63,236 bases of DNA, from the NCBI GenBank assembly GCA_030267965.1, contig BRYA01000453.1, positions 5,214 to 68,449 on the forward strand. Reading direction: 5' to 3'. Position numbers and translations under genes: made by a program. The notes under the pieces were generated by a model. That model searched no databases. It saw only the letters and a program-made list of their open reading frames with translations, and was not told the DNA's origin. Shown in pieces: positions 41,197 to 50,648 of the stretch. Positions within the stretch are counted from its first letter, which is position 1. The number at the start of each line of letters is the position of its first letter. Source of the DNA: Triparma columacea. Taxonomy: Eukaryota; Sar; Bolidophyceae; Parmales; Triparmaceae.

Positions 41197-42957
41197 ATGG
41201 GTGATAAGTTAAAAGGCAAAAAGATATTGGGTAAAAAAACCAAAGAACTTGGTGGTAAAGTTACGGCGACAATTGCGAAAAATGTAGACGTATTAATTGA
41301 AGGTTCGCTTGATGTTGAGGGTGCCGTAACCCTCATCATAAAGGAAGTCCCTTGGGGTGTCAAGATGACTTTGATAATTGGGGCTACAACAAGCATGCTT
41401 GATTTGCTGACTGATGTGTATGTGACGTTCATGTTTTGGAGTGATGAGAAGTATGGTTACTTTAAGGCATCTTTGGCAAGTTTGGCATTCTCATTTGGGC
41501 TTCAGTTGCTTACTGTTTGGACACAGAACAGGAAGCTGGGGATGATGAGGGTATTCCGGGAGTTGATTCCAATCTTGCTTGGGTACAAGCCTGCAGTTGA
41601 TGCTTATAGGGTAGCAAAAGGAAAAAAGCAATTGGTTGGGACAGCATTTGACCCAACGATAGAGTTGGCAAATATGAAATGCATTGAGATGTTTGCTGAG
41701 GCCATCCCCGGAGTGATCATCCAACTCATGGCTATAGTAACAAGTGACAAAGAGGTTGACAATTCAGTATGGAATTCAGTTGCAGTGTCAGCAATTTCAA
41801 CAGGCTTTACCTCTGCAACAATTAGTTATGGCTTCGACACAGACCCTGCTAAGAGAGAAGAATCGCCTGATTTCTATGGTTATATACCAGCAAAAGCAGG
41901 CAAGAGAAGAGCAGTGTTTGTGTCAATGTTGCTGTTGACAGTGGGGATGCTTTTCATTAGGTGCATGACAATAGTTCTTCTTGGATTGATAGGAGGTAGT
42001 TGGGCCTTTCTCTACATTGGGGCTGACCTTGGTCTCTACTTGTTGGTTAAGACATTGAGGGGAGACTTTTGGTACTGGATGCCAGTGGGGGGTGGCACAG
42101 AGGTTGTAAACAGTATTGTAATGAGAGTGTGCATGAAGTTCATTGCGGACTTCACTTCAATGGTGCACTTGCGACATCCTAACGAGGTTGGAGGAGCCTA
42201 TTGGTTGTTTGGTCTTGTATTGACAATGGGAAGCTTTCCAGTGTCAATATATTTAGCCTCACCTTATGTTGGTGAGAGGGCAATTGATGTAGTATTGACA
42301 GTTGCGCGCATTTTCATACCAATAACTACCCTATGCTTTGCTGTCTTCTTTTGGAACATTGAGAAGAAGTACTGGAACACCTTCTGGAGCACACAGAGAG
42401 GAAAGGACTGTTCAATGGCGTTTTTCCTTGAAGGGGAAAGTGACAGAACAAAGTTTTTAGTCTTTGAACATTCAAAACTTCAATGGGTCTCGATTGAAGA
42501 AGAAATTAAGAAATGGGTTGGCTTAAACTGGGCTAAATGGGAAGAGGAGCAGCCAGAGTGGTTTACCGATGTGATGAAGGGTAAAGTACCCGAAGATTTT
42601 ATTCCAGCAGATGGAGATGCTAGAAGGAGGGAGAGTGTTAGGAGAGCAAGTGTTGATGCTGAAACTGAGGGTGGTCTAGCAGGTGCTTTGAGCGAAAGTA
42701 TTAGGAGAGCAAGTGTTGGAGGCGCTGCTGCTAGAGTTATGAAAGGGGTAGGAGGTGGGAAGGCTAAAGTAAGCAGTGTTATGCCGATGGAGCCTGAGCC
42801 TGAACCCGAGCCTGAGCCTGAACCCGAGCCTGAGCCAGAGCCTGAACCCGAGCCTGAACCCGAGCCTGAGCCAGAGCCTGAGCCTGACCTGAGCCAGAGC
42901 CTGAACCCGAGCCTGAGCCAGAGCCTGAACCCGAGCCTGAACCCGAATGGAAGATGA
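41197..42957 (+). CDS. Multi-pass membrane protein, XK-related-like
   Basis: The single exon encodes 586 residues. A basic N-terminus is followed by about eight hydrophobic segments (MTLIIGATTSMLDLLTDVYV near 57-77, ASLASLAFSFGLQLLTVW near 91-108, FVSMLLLTVGMLFIRCMTIV near 241-260, FLYIGADLGLYLLV near 271-284). The segment NMKCIEMFAEAIPGVIIQLM (about 159-178) matches the XK/XKR family core, an acidic helix with E-A-P-Q-Q-like spacing. XKR proteins include caspase-activated scramblases; here a role in membranes is all that can be said. Serine-rich basic repeats (RRESVRRAS, SIRRASVGG) resemble kinase sites. The Pro-Glu tail shifts frame near 42887 (see findings). Codon use is more AT-rich than in the neighbouring genes. 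Confidence 0.72.
   Translation: MGDKLKGKKILGKKTKELGGKVTATIAKNVDVLIEGSLDVEGAVTLIIKEVPWGVKMTLIIGATTSMLDLLTDVYVTFMFWSDEKYGYFKASLASLAFSFGLQLLTVWTQNRKLGMMRVFRELIPILLGYKPAVDAYRVAKGKKQLVGTAFDPTIELANMKCIEMFAEAIPGVIIQLMAIVTSDKEVDNSVWNSVAVSAISTGFTSATISYGFDTDPAKREESPDFYGYIPAKAGKRRAVFVSMLLLTVGMLFIRCMTIVLLGLIGGSWAFLYIGADLGLYLLVKTLRGDFWYWMPVGGGTEVVNSIVMRVCMKFIADFTSMVHLRHPNEVGGAYWLFGLVLTMGSFPVSIYLASPYVGERAIDVVLTVARIFIPITTLCFAVFFWNIEKKYWNTFWSTQRGKDCSMAFFLEGESDRTKFLVFEHSKLQWVSIEEEIKKWVGLNWAKWEEEQPEWFTDVMKGKVPEDFIPADGDARRRESVRRASVDAETEGGLAGALSESIRRASVGGAAARVMKGVGGGKAKVSSVMPMEPEPEPEPEPEPEPEPEPEPEPEPEPEPEPEPDLSQSLNPSLSQSLNPSLNPNGR
42790..42946 (+). repeat. Pro-Glu coding microrepeat
   Basis: A tract of gagcct/gaaccc hexamers encodes (Pro-Glu)n. 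After about 16 Pro-Glu pairs the frame changes to read LSQSLNPS repeats, because one G is missing from the hexamer at about 42887. Confidence 0.9.
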
Positions 42958-43328
42958 GGACGGGGAGTAACTAAAAGGAAACCAACATTTGTAGGATAAA
43001 ATAATTTGATTTTGTAGAGTATGAGTATCTTCTTTGTTTAGGATTTGTGTTCTGATTCCGAACAGTTCAGTTGATGGATTGTGGGGGTGGGAAAAGAAAT
43101 GGTTTGAATCAGGTAAATTGTCGCATGATTGGCGGTGAAGACTAAATGGAGACCCCTTGGTGTATGTTTCATTGTCCGCAGAATGCCTACGTTTGTCTAG
43201 AGTGTCTTCATTGACTTTATCACAGCCTTGTTTGGCCAGGCCAAATTAGCGGAGGGAAGTTGTTGGGCTTCCCGTATGCTATCGTCTCGCTAACTCTCGC
43301 TCTTCTTCTCCCTTCTTCTTTCACCCAG
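42958..43328. other. Intergenic / probable missing first exon of next gene
   Basis: AT-rich sequence. The next gene's frame is open back to 43250 without an ATG, and a pyrimidine-rich acceptor (tctttcacccag) ends at 43328. An upstream exon with the start codon probably lies here, but I could not choose one. Confidence 0.45.
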
Positions 43329-43375
43329 TCAGCCTACCCTTGGAATCCCCCCCTTACTCCTCTAAACCCTCCAAT

Positions 43376-45235
43376 ATGATGAATCTCATCGGAGGTGGCT
43401 GGTACGACCTCCACGGCTCCGGGGTCTGCTCCTCCTACTGCTGTTGGCGCAACGCTTCCTGGGCGGACTCTCTCCCCCACCCTTCTACGTCTACAGAGGC
43501 CACGGGGGGCGGGTTCTGGACTTGCTCTGACGACTTGGGGGAGTCGTGGAGCGATAGGGGGGGGCAGGGAGGCCAATTCGGGCTGCCGATGTGCTTGGAA
43601 GAAGGGGAAGTTATCAGGACGGGGGTGCAAGAGAGGCTTGAGAGTCCGTGGTTCTTGGCATGTGTGCTGTTTGTTTTTTCAATGGGCTTGGTGGGGGGGG
43701 TTTGGCTTTGCAGGAGGCGACAGGAGAGGTTTGAAGGGGAGAGTTCGATGGAGCCGGATAAAATGGAGAGCTTGAACGGGGATATAGAGCTTTCGGAGCA
43801 GAATGATGAAGATAAAGTCAGAGTTAGCTTGGTGTCAAGTGACGGGGTCTCCAGACGACAGAGCTGCAGCCGGTGCCACACATTCTCGAAGTTCTTGTTG
43901 ATAAGCTGCAGTTTCCTCGGGGTGTTAATCTCTTCAGTTTCGCTCTACGAGTCCCTCGGTTACATCCTCCCTCGTCCCTTGATCCGGCTCACCCCCGTCT
44001 GCAGCGCCCGGACGTGCTCCAATCTACCTTCCTCCTTCATCCGACCCCTCCCCCCCGTCTCTCCCGAGGCCTTCACCGTCATCGTTGCATCTGACACGCA
44101 GTTCCAGTGGTTCAACGGCGAAGGCTCGGCCCTCGACGACGAGTTCCCCCGCATGTGCAATCCCTCGGACAGCTACGACTTGTGCGCCAAGAAGGTTGCA
44201 AAGGTTACCAATGAAGAGCAACTTGCCAGCATGGGGGAAACCGGCGCTGACATGCTAATTGTTAATGGGGATTTAACAGCCTACTTCCATGCGAACGAGT
44301 TCGGCGAGTATTCTCAATGGCACTCCTCTCTCCCTGGCAGCATAAAGCACGTCTTCCCCTCCCTCGGTAACCACGACTACATGTCTGGTTCCGACGCGCT
44401 CTACGATCTCGACGAGTGGCCCTTCCTCGGACCCCAGGGCTGCAACAACCTCCACGCTGCCGACTACATCCGCTCCGGCATCGGCTGCAACTCCATCGAG
44501 AGGTTCGACCCTTCAGGGCTGGTCGCGTTTGACGCCGGGAGCCTGTCGTACTCTCACGTTAGGGGGGGCTACCTCTTTGTGCATTCACACTTCCACCCAG
44601 AGTACGAGAATGCCAAGGGTGGCGTGCACAGCGGGGTGCCCTTTTTGCTGGGAGAAGTCAGGAGGGGGAACGAGGCGGGAATGAGAGTGGTGCTAGTAGT
44701 GCACTCTGTAACGGAGGTGAGCTGGAGGCTGGAGAGAGAGCTGGTGGACGCGGGGGGGCTGTTTTTGGTTCTGGCGGGGCATCTGCACCGCTGCGTGGGG
44801 GGGAGGTGCCAGTATGCGGTCCGCACACACAACGGCCATGGGAGCAAGTGCAACATGGGTTTCAAGGAGCACTTCTCTAAGAACTGCGGTAAAGGATGCA
44901 CCGACTACAGTGGTCACATGTCCATGTACTACCCGACCGAGAGCGGGAAAAGGGAGTATGACGATGACGACGAGGAGTACGAGGGATACAGATGTGTGAC
45001 AAAGAACTTGGGGGGCGATGAGGGTGAATCAGAGGGGAGGATGGAGGTAGCGGGGGGCAAGGTGGTCTGGTCAGGGAGCTCGAGCTTCCAGACGTACTTG
45101 AAGGCAACCTTCGGGGAGGAGGGAGTGACGATGGACGTGGTCAGCAGCGTAGGAGGGGAAATGAGGCAGGTAGAGGACCTGAAGAATTACCCTTATCATA
45201 CGCATGAAGATTTCAGCTTCGTGATAGAACCGTAG
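43376..45235 (+). CDS. Membrane-anchored metallophosphoesterase
   Basis: About 619 residues from ATG 43376. The true start may be in an upstream exon joined at 43329. The first part is Cys/Trp-rich (GGGWYDLHGSGVCSSYCCW, probably lumenal). A transmembrane helix (FLACVLFVFSMGLVGGVWLC), a cytosolic acidic linker and a second helix (FLLISCSFLGVLISSVSLYE) follow. The catalytic domain carries the calcineurin-like order: VIVASDTQFQW, MLIVNGDLTAYFH, PSLGNHDYMSG, VVLVVHSVTEV and LVLAGHLHRC. All metal-ligand Asp, Asn and His positions appear intact. An Asp/Glu run (DDDDEEYEGY) lies near the C-terminus. The substrate is unknown. The stop codon falls in the first unit of a 52-bp minisatellite. Confidence 0.85.
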   Translation: MMNLIGGGWYDLHGSGVCSSYCCWRNASWADSLPHPSTSTEATGGGFWTCSDDLGESWSDRGGQGGQFGLPMCLEEGEVIRTGVQERLESPWFLACVLFVFSMGLVGGVWLCRRRQERFEGESSMEPDKMESLNGDIELSEQNDEDKVRVSLVSSDGVSRRQSCSRCHTFSKFLLISCSFLGVLISSVSLYESLGYILPRPLIRLTPVCSARTCSNLPSSFIRPLPPVSPEAFTVIVASDTQFQWFNGEGSALDDEFPRMCNPSDSYDLCAKKVAKVTNEEQLASMGETGADMLIVNGDLTAYFHANEFGEYSQWHSSLPGSIKHVFPSLGNHDYMSGSDALYDLDEWPFLGPQGCNNLHAADYIRSGIGCNSIERFDPSGLVAFDAGSLSYSHVRGGYLFVHSHFHPEYENAKGGVHSGVPFLLGEVRRGNEAGMRVVLVVHSVTEVSWRLERELVDAGGLFLVLAGHLHRCVGGRCQYAVRTHNGHGSKCNMGFKEHFSKNCGKGCTDYSGHMSMYYPTESGKREYDDDDEEYEGYRCVTKNLGGDEGESEGRMEVAGGKVVWSGSSSFQTYLKATFGEEGVTMDVVSSVGGEMRQVEDLKNYPYHTHEDFSFVIEP

Positions 45236-45434
45236 CAGCTGTTTGGGCATAAAGTAAGATGAACGCGCGTAATTGTTAGAACCGTAGCAGCTGTTTGGGC
45301 ATAAAGTAAGACGAACGCGCGTAATTGTTAGAACCGTAGCAGCTGTTTGGGCATAAAGTAAGACGAACGCGCGTAATTGTTAGAAGCGTAGCAGCTGTTT
45401 GGACATAAAGTAAGACGAACGCGCATAAATACTA
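45227..45434. repeat. 52-bp minisatellite overlapping a stop codon
   Basis: Four direct tandem copies start at 45227, 45279, 45331 and 45383. Each begins gaaccgtagcagctgtttgg (the last gaagcgtag...) and contains cataaagtaaga and gaacgcg. There are no spacers. The TAG stop of the metallophosphoesterase is in unit 1. Confidence 0.95.
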
Positions 45435-45545
45435 AATTGGGCACACCTTGTTGTTTTGACCAAAAGGGACGAGGGCAAAAGTGGATCTTTCCTTTTCATC
45501 TTCTGGTCTCTTGACGTCGATTTCTACGCTCATCTTCCTCTGAGA

Positions 45546-46673
45546 ATGTCGTCTGTGTCCATCCCACCTCTGTCCAGCCTCCTCTTTACGTCCAGCGGTA
45601 GCCTTGTGTTGCTTCGTAGTATCATCTTTCAAGCGAGGTTTCGTGAAGTGTCAAAATTTGTAGGCTTAGCGTTGCTTCTTACTGGATTAGCTGGTATACA
45701 TCGATGGGTCAAGCTCGTTACGGGAGGATCATCTGATAAGAGAGGGTGGACTATTGATCAATTGAGCAATGAAATGAGAAGGCAGTTTGGGAGTAAGGGG
45801 GCAAGCTTTAGTATAACCAACAACGCGGCCAACAACACAGCCAACAACACAGCCACCTCAAACACTGCAACCACTTCAACAAAATCCAAGTACATCACCT
45901 CCACGGGCAATAACAACAAAGCAAAACAGCCACTAGCTACTGACACCCTTGGCTGTATTGGATTGGTCATGGGAAAGGTCCAACCTTCCCCCCGCCGCCA
46001 ATCTGCTACCCCATCAGTCAACGTCAGCCTCGGCATGTCCAAGCCCTCCTCCAATCGTCCCTCCTCCTCCACCACCACCACAGCCACCACCTCCTCCACC
46101 CTCTCGTCCTCCCGCTCCGCAACAACCCCCCAACCCTCTGCCTCAACCTCGTCCCCCTTAATAACCCTAGCCTCTCCTCCTTCCCCCTACGTCCCCGACC
46201 CCTCCCTAACCCTCCACCAGAGTCCCCTAACGTCCCTAAAAAGCCCTTCCAACACCCTCTTCTCCTCCCCCTCCCCCTCCCCCAAACCCACCCACAAAAC
46301 CCTCAAGACTTATTCCTGCGCCTCTCTCCCCCTCCCAAAGCCCGACCCTCCCCCTTCTTCAGCCATGGACATCGACCTCCCCACTGTCCGTCCTCACCCA
46401 TCATCCCTCCCCCCCGGTGTTTCCGGTTACTCCTCCCTCCCCTCGTCTGGGTCTGGGGCCGGCGGTTCCAAAGCTCTCCCTCCTCCTCTGGGTCACACTC
46501 TGACTCCTGAAACCGTCGAAGCTTTGGGTGACAAGGGCTGCAGAGTCCAGGTCTTGGTTGACATCTACAAAACCAAAGGTTGCGACAGGGAAGCCTTTAT
46601 AAGGGAGGTGGGGAGGGTGCTGGGGGGAGGGCAGGAACCAAAGGCGCTCAAGGTTTTCGCCGAGGTGCTGTGA
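45546..46673 (+). CDS. Low-complexity protein with N-terminal hydrophobic helix and C-terminal helical module
   Basis: The single exon encodes 375 residues; an upstream open extension has no ATG. A hydrophobic stretch (FVGLALLLTGLAGIHRWVKL) near the N-terminus may span a membrane. Residues about 90-310 are Ser/Thr/Pro/Asn-rich. The C-terminal 55 residues are ordered: LTPETVEALGDKGCRVQVLV, then DIYKTKGCDREAFIREVGRV and LKVFAEVL. This resembles RST-like or TAF4-type helical interaction modules, weakly. No function is assigned. Confidence 0.65.
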   Translation: MSSVSIPPLSSLLFTSSGSLVLLRSIIFQARFREVSKFVGLALLLTGLAGIHRWVKLVTGGSSDKRGWTIDQLSNEMRRQFGSKGASFSITNNAANNTANNTATSNTATTSTKSKYITSTGNNNKAKQPLATDTLGCIGLVMGKVQPSPRRQSATPSVNVSLGMSKPSSNRPSSSTTTTATTSSTLSSSRSATTPQPSASTSSPLITLASPPSPYVPDPSLTLHQSPLTSLKSPSNTLFSSPSPSPKPTHKTLKTYSCASLPLPKPDPPPSSAMDIDLPTVRPHPSSLPPGVSGYSSLPSSGSGAGGSKALPPPLGHTLTPETVEALGDKGCRVQVLVDIYKTKGCDREAFIREVGRVLGGGQEPKALKVFAEVL

Positions 46674-46920
46674 AAATTGAACTAATCACTCTGAACACAC
46701 TAATCGAAGAAACACTTGTTTTCATAACCACTTGTTTTAACTACTGTATCCTCTAATATATATATTACATATATATATAGTCTTGTATCTCTCAGTGGGA
46801 ATTTCTTTTCCTTGCTGAAGTTTGCGGAATGAAGATTTACGATATCCGTTCTCCGCATCTATCTCTGCTTTACTTCTTTCATGTACCTGTAAAATGTATC
46901 TCAAATGTAATTTTCCCCAA

Positions 46921-49191
46921 TCAGATTTCCCCCTTCTCTGACAAAACCATTTCATCACTTGGTGGTGCCCCCCCCTTCTCTGACAAGACCATGTCATCAC
47001 TTGGTGGTGCCCCCCCCTTTTCCTCCCTCGCCGCCTCTGCCTCATTCTGGACGATCAACCTGATCTGCTTCGCCGCATCACTATTGGAACCCAGGAACTT
47101 CTCCCCCCTCTCGATCTTGAGCTTCATTCCGTTGTGGCTCATGCACATGGTAGTCTTCCCCCTTGCCACACACTTGCACTGCGGGACTATGCACTTCTTC
47201 CCCCCTCCGTGCTTCACGCAGAACGGCGTGCACGACTGCGCGGACTTGGTGCACCCCATGCGCTGGCACCTCTTGCCTCCCCCGTGCCCCGTGCACCTTG
47301 TGCACCCCCCCACCGCGCTCTTCTTGCAGCCCGTGACCTCGCACCGGCGCCCCCCCCCGTGCCCGGCGCAGAAGTACCGGTCCCTGGCCCCCTTGTTGCA
47401 GTTTGGGTACGTGCACCTCCGACCACCCCCGTGACCAATGCAGAACCGAGTCCTCCCCTGCGCGCACTTCGAGCACCCGAGGAACTCGCACTTCCGGATC
47501 CCCGTGTGGGTCTTGCAGTATGGGGTGCGCTTGGCAGCGGGGGAGAGGCAGCCTTCCATCCTGCAGCATTTGACCTTGGTGCCGTCGGCGGTGGTAATTG
47601 TCTTCTCGAGGTCGGAGACTTGGCCAACTTGCGACTGCGGGAAGCTGGAGGGCCAGCCGAGCATCGAGAAGGCCGAGGGGAAAGCAGGGGCTCCGTTAGA
47701 GAAGGGCATGGGTGCGAAGGGCAGATGCAATAGGTTTGGCATGTTTGGCATGTTTGGCATGTTTGGCATGTTCAGCATGTTGCCAAGCTGGAAACCCGGA
47801 AGCTGGGCTCCGGCCTGTATTCCGTTAACACCGACAGCGTTATTGATGGAGTTGTCTGTCGTCGGAATGCAGGTTGGGATAGAGGTGCCCATCCCCTGCT
47901 TGTTGGGTTCGTTTTCGTCTGCGGGCCTGAAAGCTGTCATAAAAGACTCAAACTTGTTGGATCCCTTATCTGCTACATCGGCTTCATCTACTACTTCTCC
48001 TTTCGTTGAGTCTACCCCTTCAGCCTCGTTGGCTACTCCTCCTTTTTCTGCTGCCCCTCCAAGCGATGGTCCACCTTCGCTCTTCGCGGTCTTCAGGAGA
48101 TCGGTGGAGGTTGTCACGTTAGAGCCTGCATGGAGGGTTGTGTTAGTGGTCCGGATCATCATCCGTCGCGGTTTTTGTTTGTTTTTACTTCCCGACCAAT
48201 TCTCACCTCCATTATGGTTTGCCACTGCCTGCTGTTGCAACAGCTGCTGCTGCTGCTGCACTATCGCTTGCAATTGGCGGTTTTGCTGCTGCAGCTGTAG
48301 CTGCTGCTGCTGGATGGCGTACATTTCATAGAGAGAGTTGGCGGTGGAGGGGTTGGCGGTGGGGGGGTTGGTGGTGGGGGGGTTGGTGGTGGAGGGGTTG
48401 GTGGCGGAGGCCGTGGCGATGGAGGTAGTGGCGGTAGAGGCTGTATCGGTAGAGGCCGTGTCGGCGGAGGCTGTGGCGGTGGAGGCCGTGGCAGTGGAGG
48501 CCGTGGCAGTGGAGGCCGTGGCAGTGGAGGCCGTGGCAGTGGAGGCCGTGGCGGTGGAGAGGTTGGGGGTGGATTGGGCAGGGGGGGGCGCTTGGCCACT
48601 AGAGCCTTGGTTGATATTAGCCGATGCCGACGCCGACGCCGATAGGTGCTGGTACAAGAGCATCTGGTTCGCATACAGGTAAGCGACCTGGCTCTGGAAC
48701 TGTTGCTGCATCTGAGCTTGCTGCTGCAGCAAAATCTCATGCAGCTTCGGCGAAGGTTGCTGCTCCTGGGTTTCTGTTGCATGGCTTTGTTGCGTGAGAA
48801 CGCCAGCAACAGCGCTTAGGTCCATTTGACATTCTTTCTCAACTTGCTGCATGCTCCTCGGCAAAAGCTCTTTGCTTGCTACTTCTTTCAGCTTCTCCAT
48901 AGGTAAGTGGGTGTCGTGTACTTGTTTCAAGGGGGGCTTATCCGATGATATCGAAGTCTCGGTAGGCTTGACGCTTTGGAGATCATTGCTGTTGTTTAGC
49001 AAAATATGGTGCAAGTGCTCGAGCCCTTGGTCTTGACCACCATCCCCATTTCCTCCATCTCCATATCCTCCGGCATCATCAGACTCGCCCGTACTTCCAG
49101 CTTCTCTGCTGTTGCGATTATGTCCCCCAATTTTTTCATTTGAAGCCCCATTCAATGCAGAATTTGTGCTGTGCGTGGAGCCGTTTTCCAT
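46921..49191 (-). CDS. HGGG zinc-binding repeat protein (WRKY19-like family), Gln-rich
   Basis: The single exon encodes 756 residues from ATG 49191. The N-terminal 480 residues are low complexity: Gln-rich coiled stretches (LQLQQQNRQLQAIVQQQQQL), a pentapeptide array of TATAS, (T)NPPTTNPPTAN and NMPNMPNMPNMPN. The C-terminal part has a Cys/His repeat of about 24 residues, at least five copies. The consensus is C-x4-C-x-K-A-x6-C-x2-HGGG-(R/K)-(R/K)-C, for example KGARDRYFCAGHGGGRRCEV. This repeat is known from oomycetes and other stramenopiles, where models call it WRKY19-like. It probably binds zinc and perhaps nucleic acid. A 14-residue direct repeat (EKGGAPPSDDMVLS) ends the protein. Confidence 0.88.
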   Translation of the reverse strand: MENGSTHSTNSALNGASNEKIGGHNRNSREAGSTGESDDAGGYGDGGNGDGGQDQGLEHLHHILLNNSNDLQSVKPTETSISSDKPPLKQVHDTHLPMEKLKEVASKELLPRSMQQVEKECQMDLSAVAGVLTQQSHATETQEQQPSPKLHEILLQQQAQMQQQFQSQVAYLYANQMLLYQHLSASASASANINQGSSGQAPPPAQSTPNLSTATASTATASTATASTATASTATASTATASADTASTDTASTATTSIATASATNPSTTNPPTTNPPTANPSTANSLYEMYAIQQQQLQLQQQNRQLQAIVQQQQQLLQQQAVANHNGGENWSGSKNKQKPRRMMIRTTNTTLHAGSNVTTSTDLLKTAKSEGGPSLGGAAEKGGVANEAEGVDSTKGEVVDEADVADKGSNKFESFMTAFRPADENEPNKQGMGTSIPTCIPTTDNSINNAVGVNGIQAGAQLPGFQLGNMLNMPNMPNMPNMPNLLHLPFAPMPFSNGAPAFPSAFSMLGWPSSFPQSQVGQVSDLEKTITTADGTKVKCCRMEGCLSPAAKRTPYCKTHTGIRKCEFLGCSKCAQGRTRFCIGHGGGRRCTYPNCNKGARDRYFCAGHGGGRRCEVTGCKKSAVGGCTRCTGHGGGKRCQRMGCTKSAQSCTPFCVKHGGGKKCIVPQCKCVARGKTTMCMSHNGMKLKIERGEKFLGSNSDAAKQIRLIVQNEAEAAREEKGGAPPSDDMVLSEKGGAPPSDEMVLSEKGEI

Positions 49192-49495
49192 GAGTTGCAA
49201 GTTTGTTTTTCAAGTCCTTGGATATTGTTGCGTCAACTGGGGTATATTTTCCGTGAATAAACCTCAACGGGATGCTCTGTGGAGGAAATGTGGAAAATGT
49301 GGTTAACTATAACTAACTAATAACCTAACTAAATGGACATACAAAGACCGATCGGGAATTTGGAATTCACAACGAGGCTGGATGCAAATCCGGCCAAAAA
49401 AAAAAATAACGAAAGCCCAGTGTTTCTTTTTTTTGGAGTTACTTTTGACGATAGTTCTTTACCATAAATAGCTTCAATGCGTTTCGGGGTGATAA
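49192..49495. other. Intergenic, no gene seen
   Basis: AT-rich, with ctaactaactaataacctaa near 49310 and poly-A/poly-T runs near 49396 and 49427. It lies between the zinc-repeat gene (5' end) and the TPR gene (3' end). Confidence 0.5.
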
Positions 49496-50468
49496 TCAGA
49501 ACTTGCCGCCGAACATTTCTCGCTCTTTTTCCTTGTTTCTCTTTCTCTCTTCCTTCATTTTCTCTTTCACGTCCCTCAGCGTTCTGGCGACCGCTGTGTC
49601 GCTCGGGTTGCCTCTATTGGCCTCCTCCAGCAAGGGCAGGGCCGCCGAGTAGTTACCGAGGTGGATGAGGGCTAGGCATTTCCTGTAAAATGCCTTGCTG
49701 TTGGAAGGGTCCAATCGGAGGGCATCATTGGCGTACTTGAGCGCCTGATGAGGGTGGATTCGGGGGGTTTAGAGGGGGGGGGGGGGGGGGTCGGTAANNN
49801 NNNNNNNNNNNNNNNNNNNNNNNNNNNNNNNNNCCGACACACGCACACCTCCAAAACCACGAACTCACCTTCTCGCCGTCCCCTATCTTGCAATAGACGA
49901 GTGCGAGATTACTATTCGCGTCGATTTTAATGCGTTTCACTTCCTCCTCCTGCCCCGCGTCCCCAATCTTGTTGTTTTTGTCAGTCCCTCCCCAGCGACT
50001 GTCTGCACCCATGGCCGTGAAGAAACCCTTCATGTCCGACGTTGAGCCGTGGAGGCCGTTCATGTAGAGGAAGACCATCTTGTAGGACTTGGCGGCCTTC
50101 CTCAGATCCCCCTCCTTGAAGAATGCATTCCCTTCTGCCTTGAAAGCGACCGCTGCTGCTATCTTCTCTGGAACTGTTTGAGGAAGTGCTCGTTTTGGCA
50201 GGGCTTTGGAGGTTGGGGGGGTGGGGAGGGGTTAGAAAGGGGGTGTGGGGGAAGGGGGGGTGTGGACAGCAAGGTGAGTTGCACTCTGCAGGTCAGTCTA
50301 GTGTCCTCCTCGGGGGGGTTTGGGAAATAGGGAATTGTATGCTATGGATCGATTTAGGGGCAATTATTGTGAAATATTCGAGTAGAAGGATACTGTAATG
50401 GCCAAAACAAACCAAAATAAACCATTCTTACCCTCAGAAAGCGATGTGGTGTCCATTAGATCAGCCAT
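49496..50468 (-). CDS. TPR-domain co-chaperone-like protein
   Basis: Three exons join in frame: 50468-50432, 50173-49869 and 49744-49496, giving about 196 residues. ATG 50579 would add 37 residues and cannot be excluded. The text reads MADLMDTTSLSE then VPEKIAAAVAFKAEGNAFFK, EGDLRKAAKSYKMVFLYMNG, then NSNLALVYCKIGDGEKALKY and SKAFYRKCLALIHLGNYSAA. This is the three-TPR array typical of immunophilin/AIP-type proteins that dock HSP90 or HSP70. The conserved K-A-x-Y-R-K in the last repeat fits a carboxylate clamp. There is no isomerase domain. Intron 2 contains an assembly gap of 36 N. It is divergent from DNAJC11, 70-180 bp away. Confidence 0.85.
49798..49833. other. Assembly gap (36 N)
   Basis: Undetermined bases in intron 2 of the TPR gene, next to a G run of about 13 (near 49778-49790). 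Confidence 0.95.
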
Positions 50469-50648
50469 CCTCTTTTTGGGTCCCTGGGCACAAAGGTTTT
50501 GGCCAAAAAGTTTTTGGAAGTAATCTCCCGGCGACTGTTTTTGTCGACTGCGCAAGGTTGCATAAATAAGTAAATCCATCTCTTGATTTCGCGAGAAAGG
50601 AAGCACTGGAGTAACCTCTGCAAACATACAAAGAAACCCCGACGAGCC

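Noticed and set aside
45227..45434. Regularly spaced direct repeats as a possible CRISPR array
   Set aside because: The units are head-to-tail with no unique spacers, the host is eukaryotic and no cas-like genes are present.
47134..48331. Plus-strand ORFs rich in Ala/Pro/Cys
   Set aside because: Antisense of the HGGG zinc-binding repeat gene, whose Cys/His pattern is clear on the minus strand.
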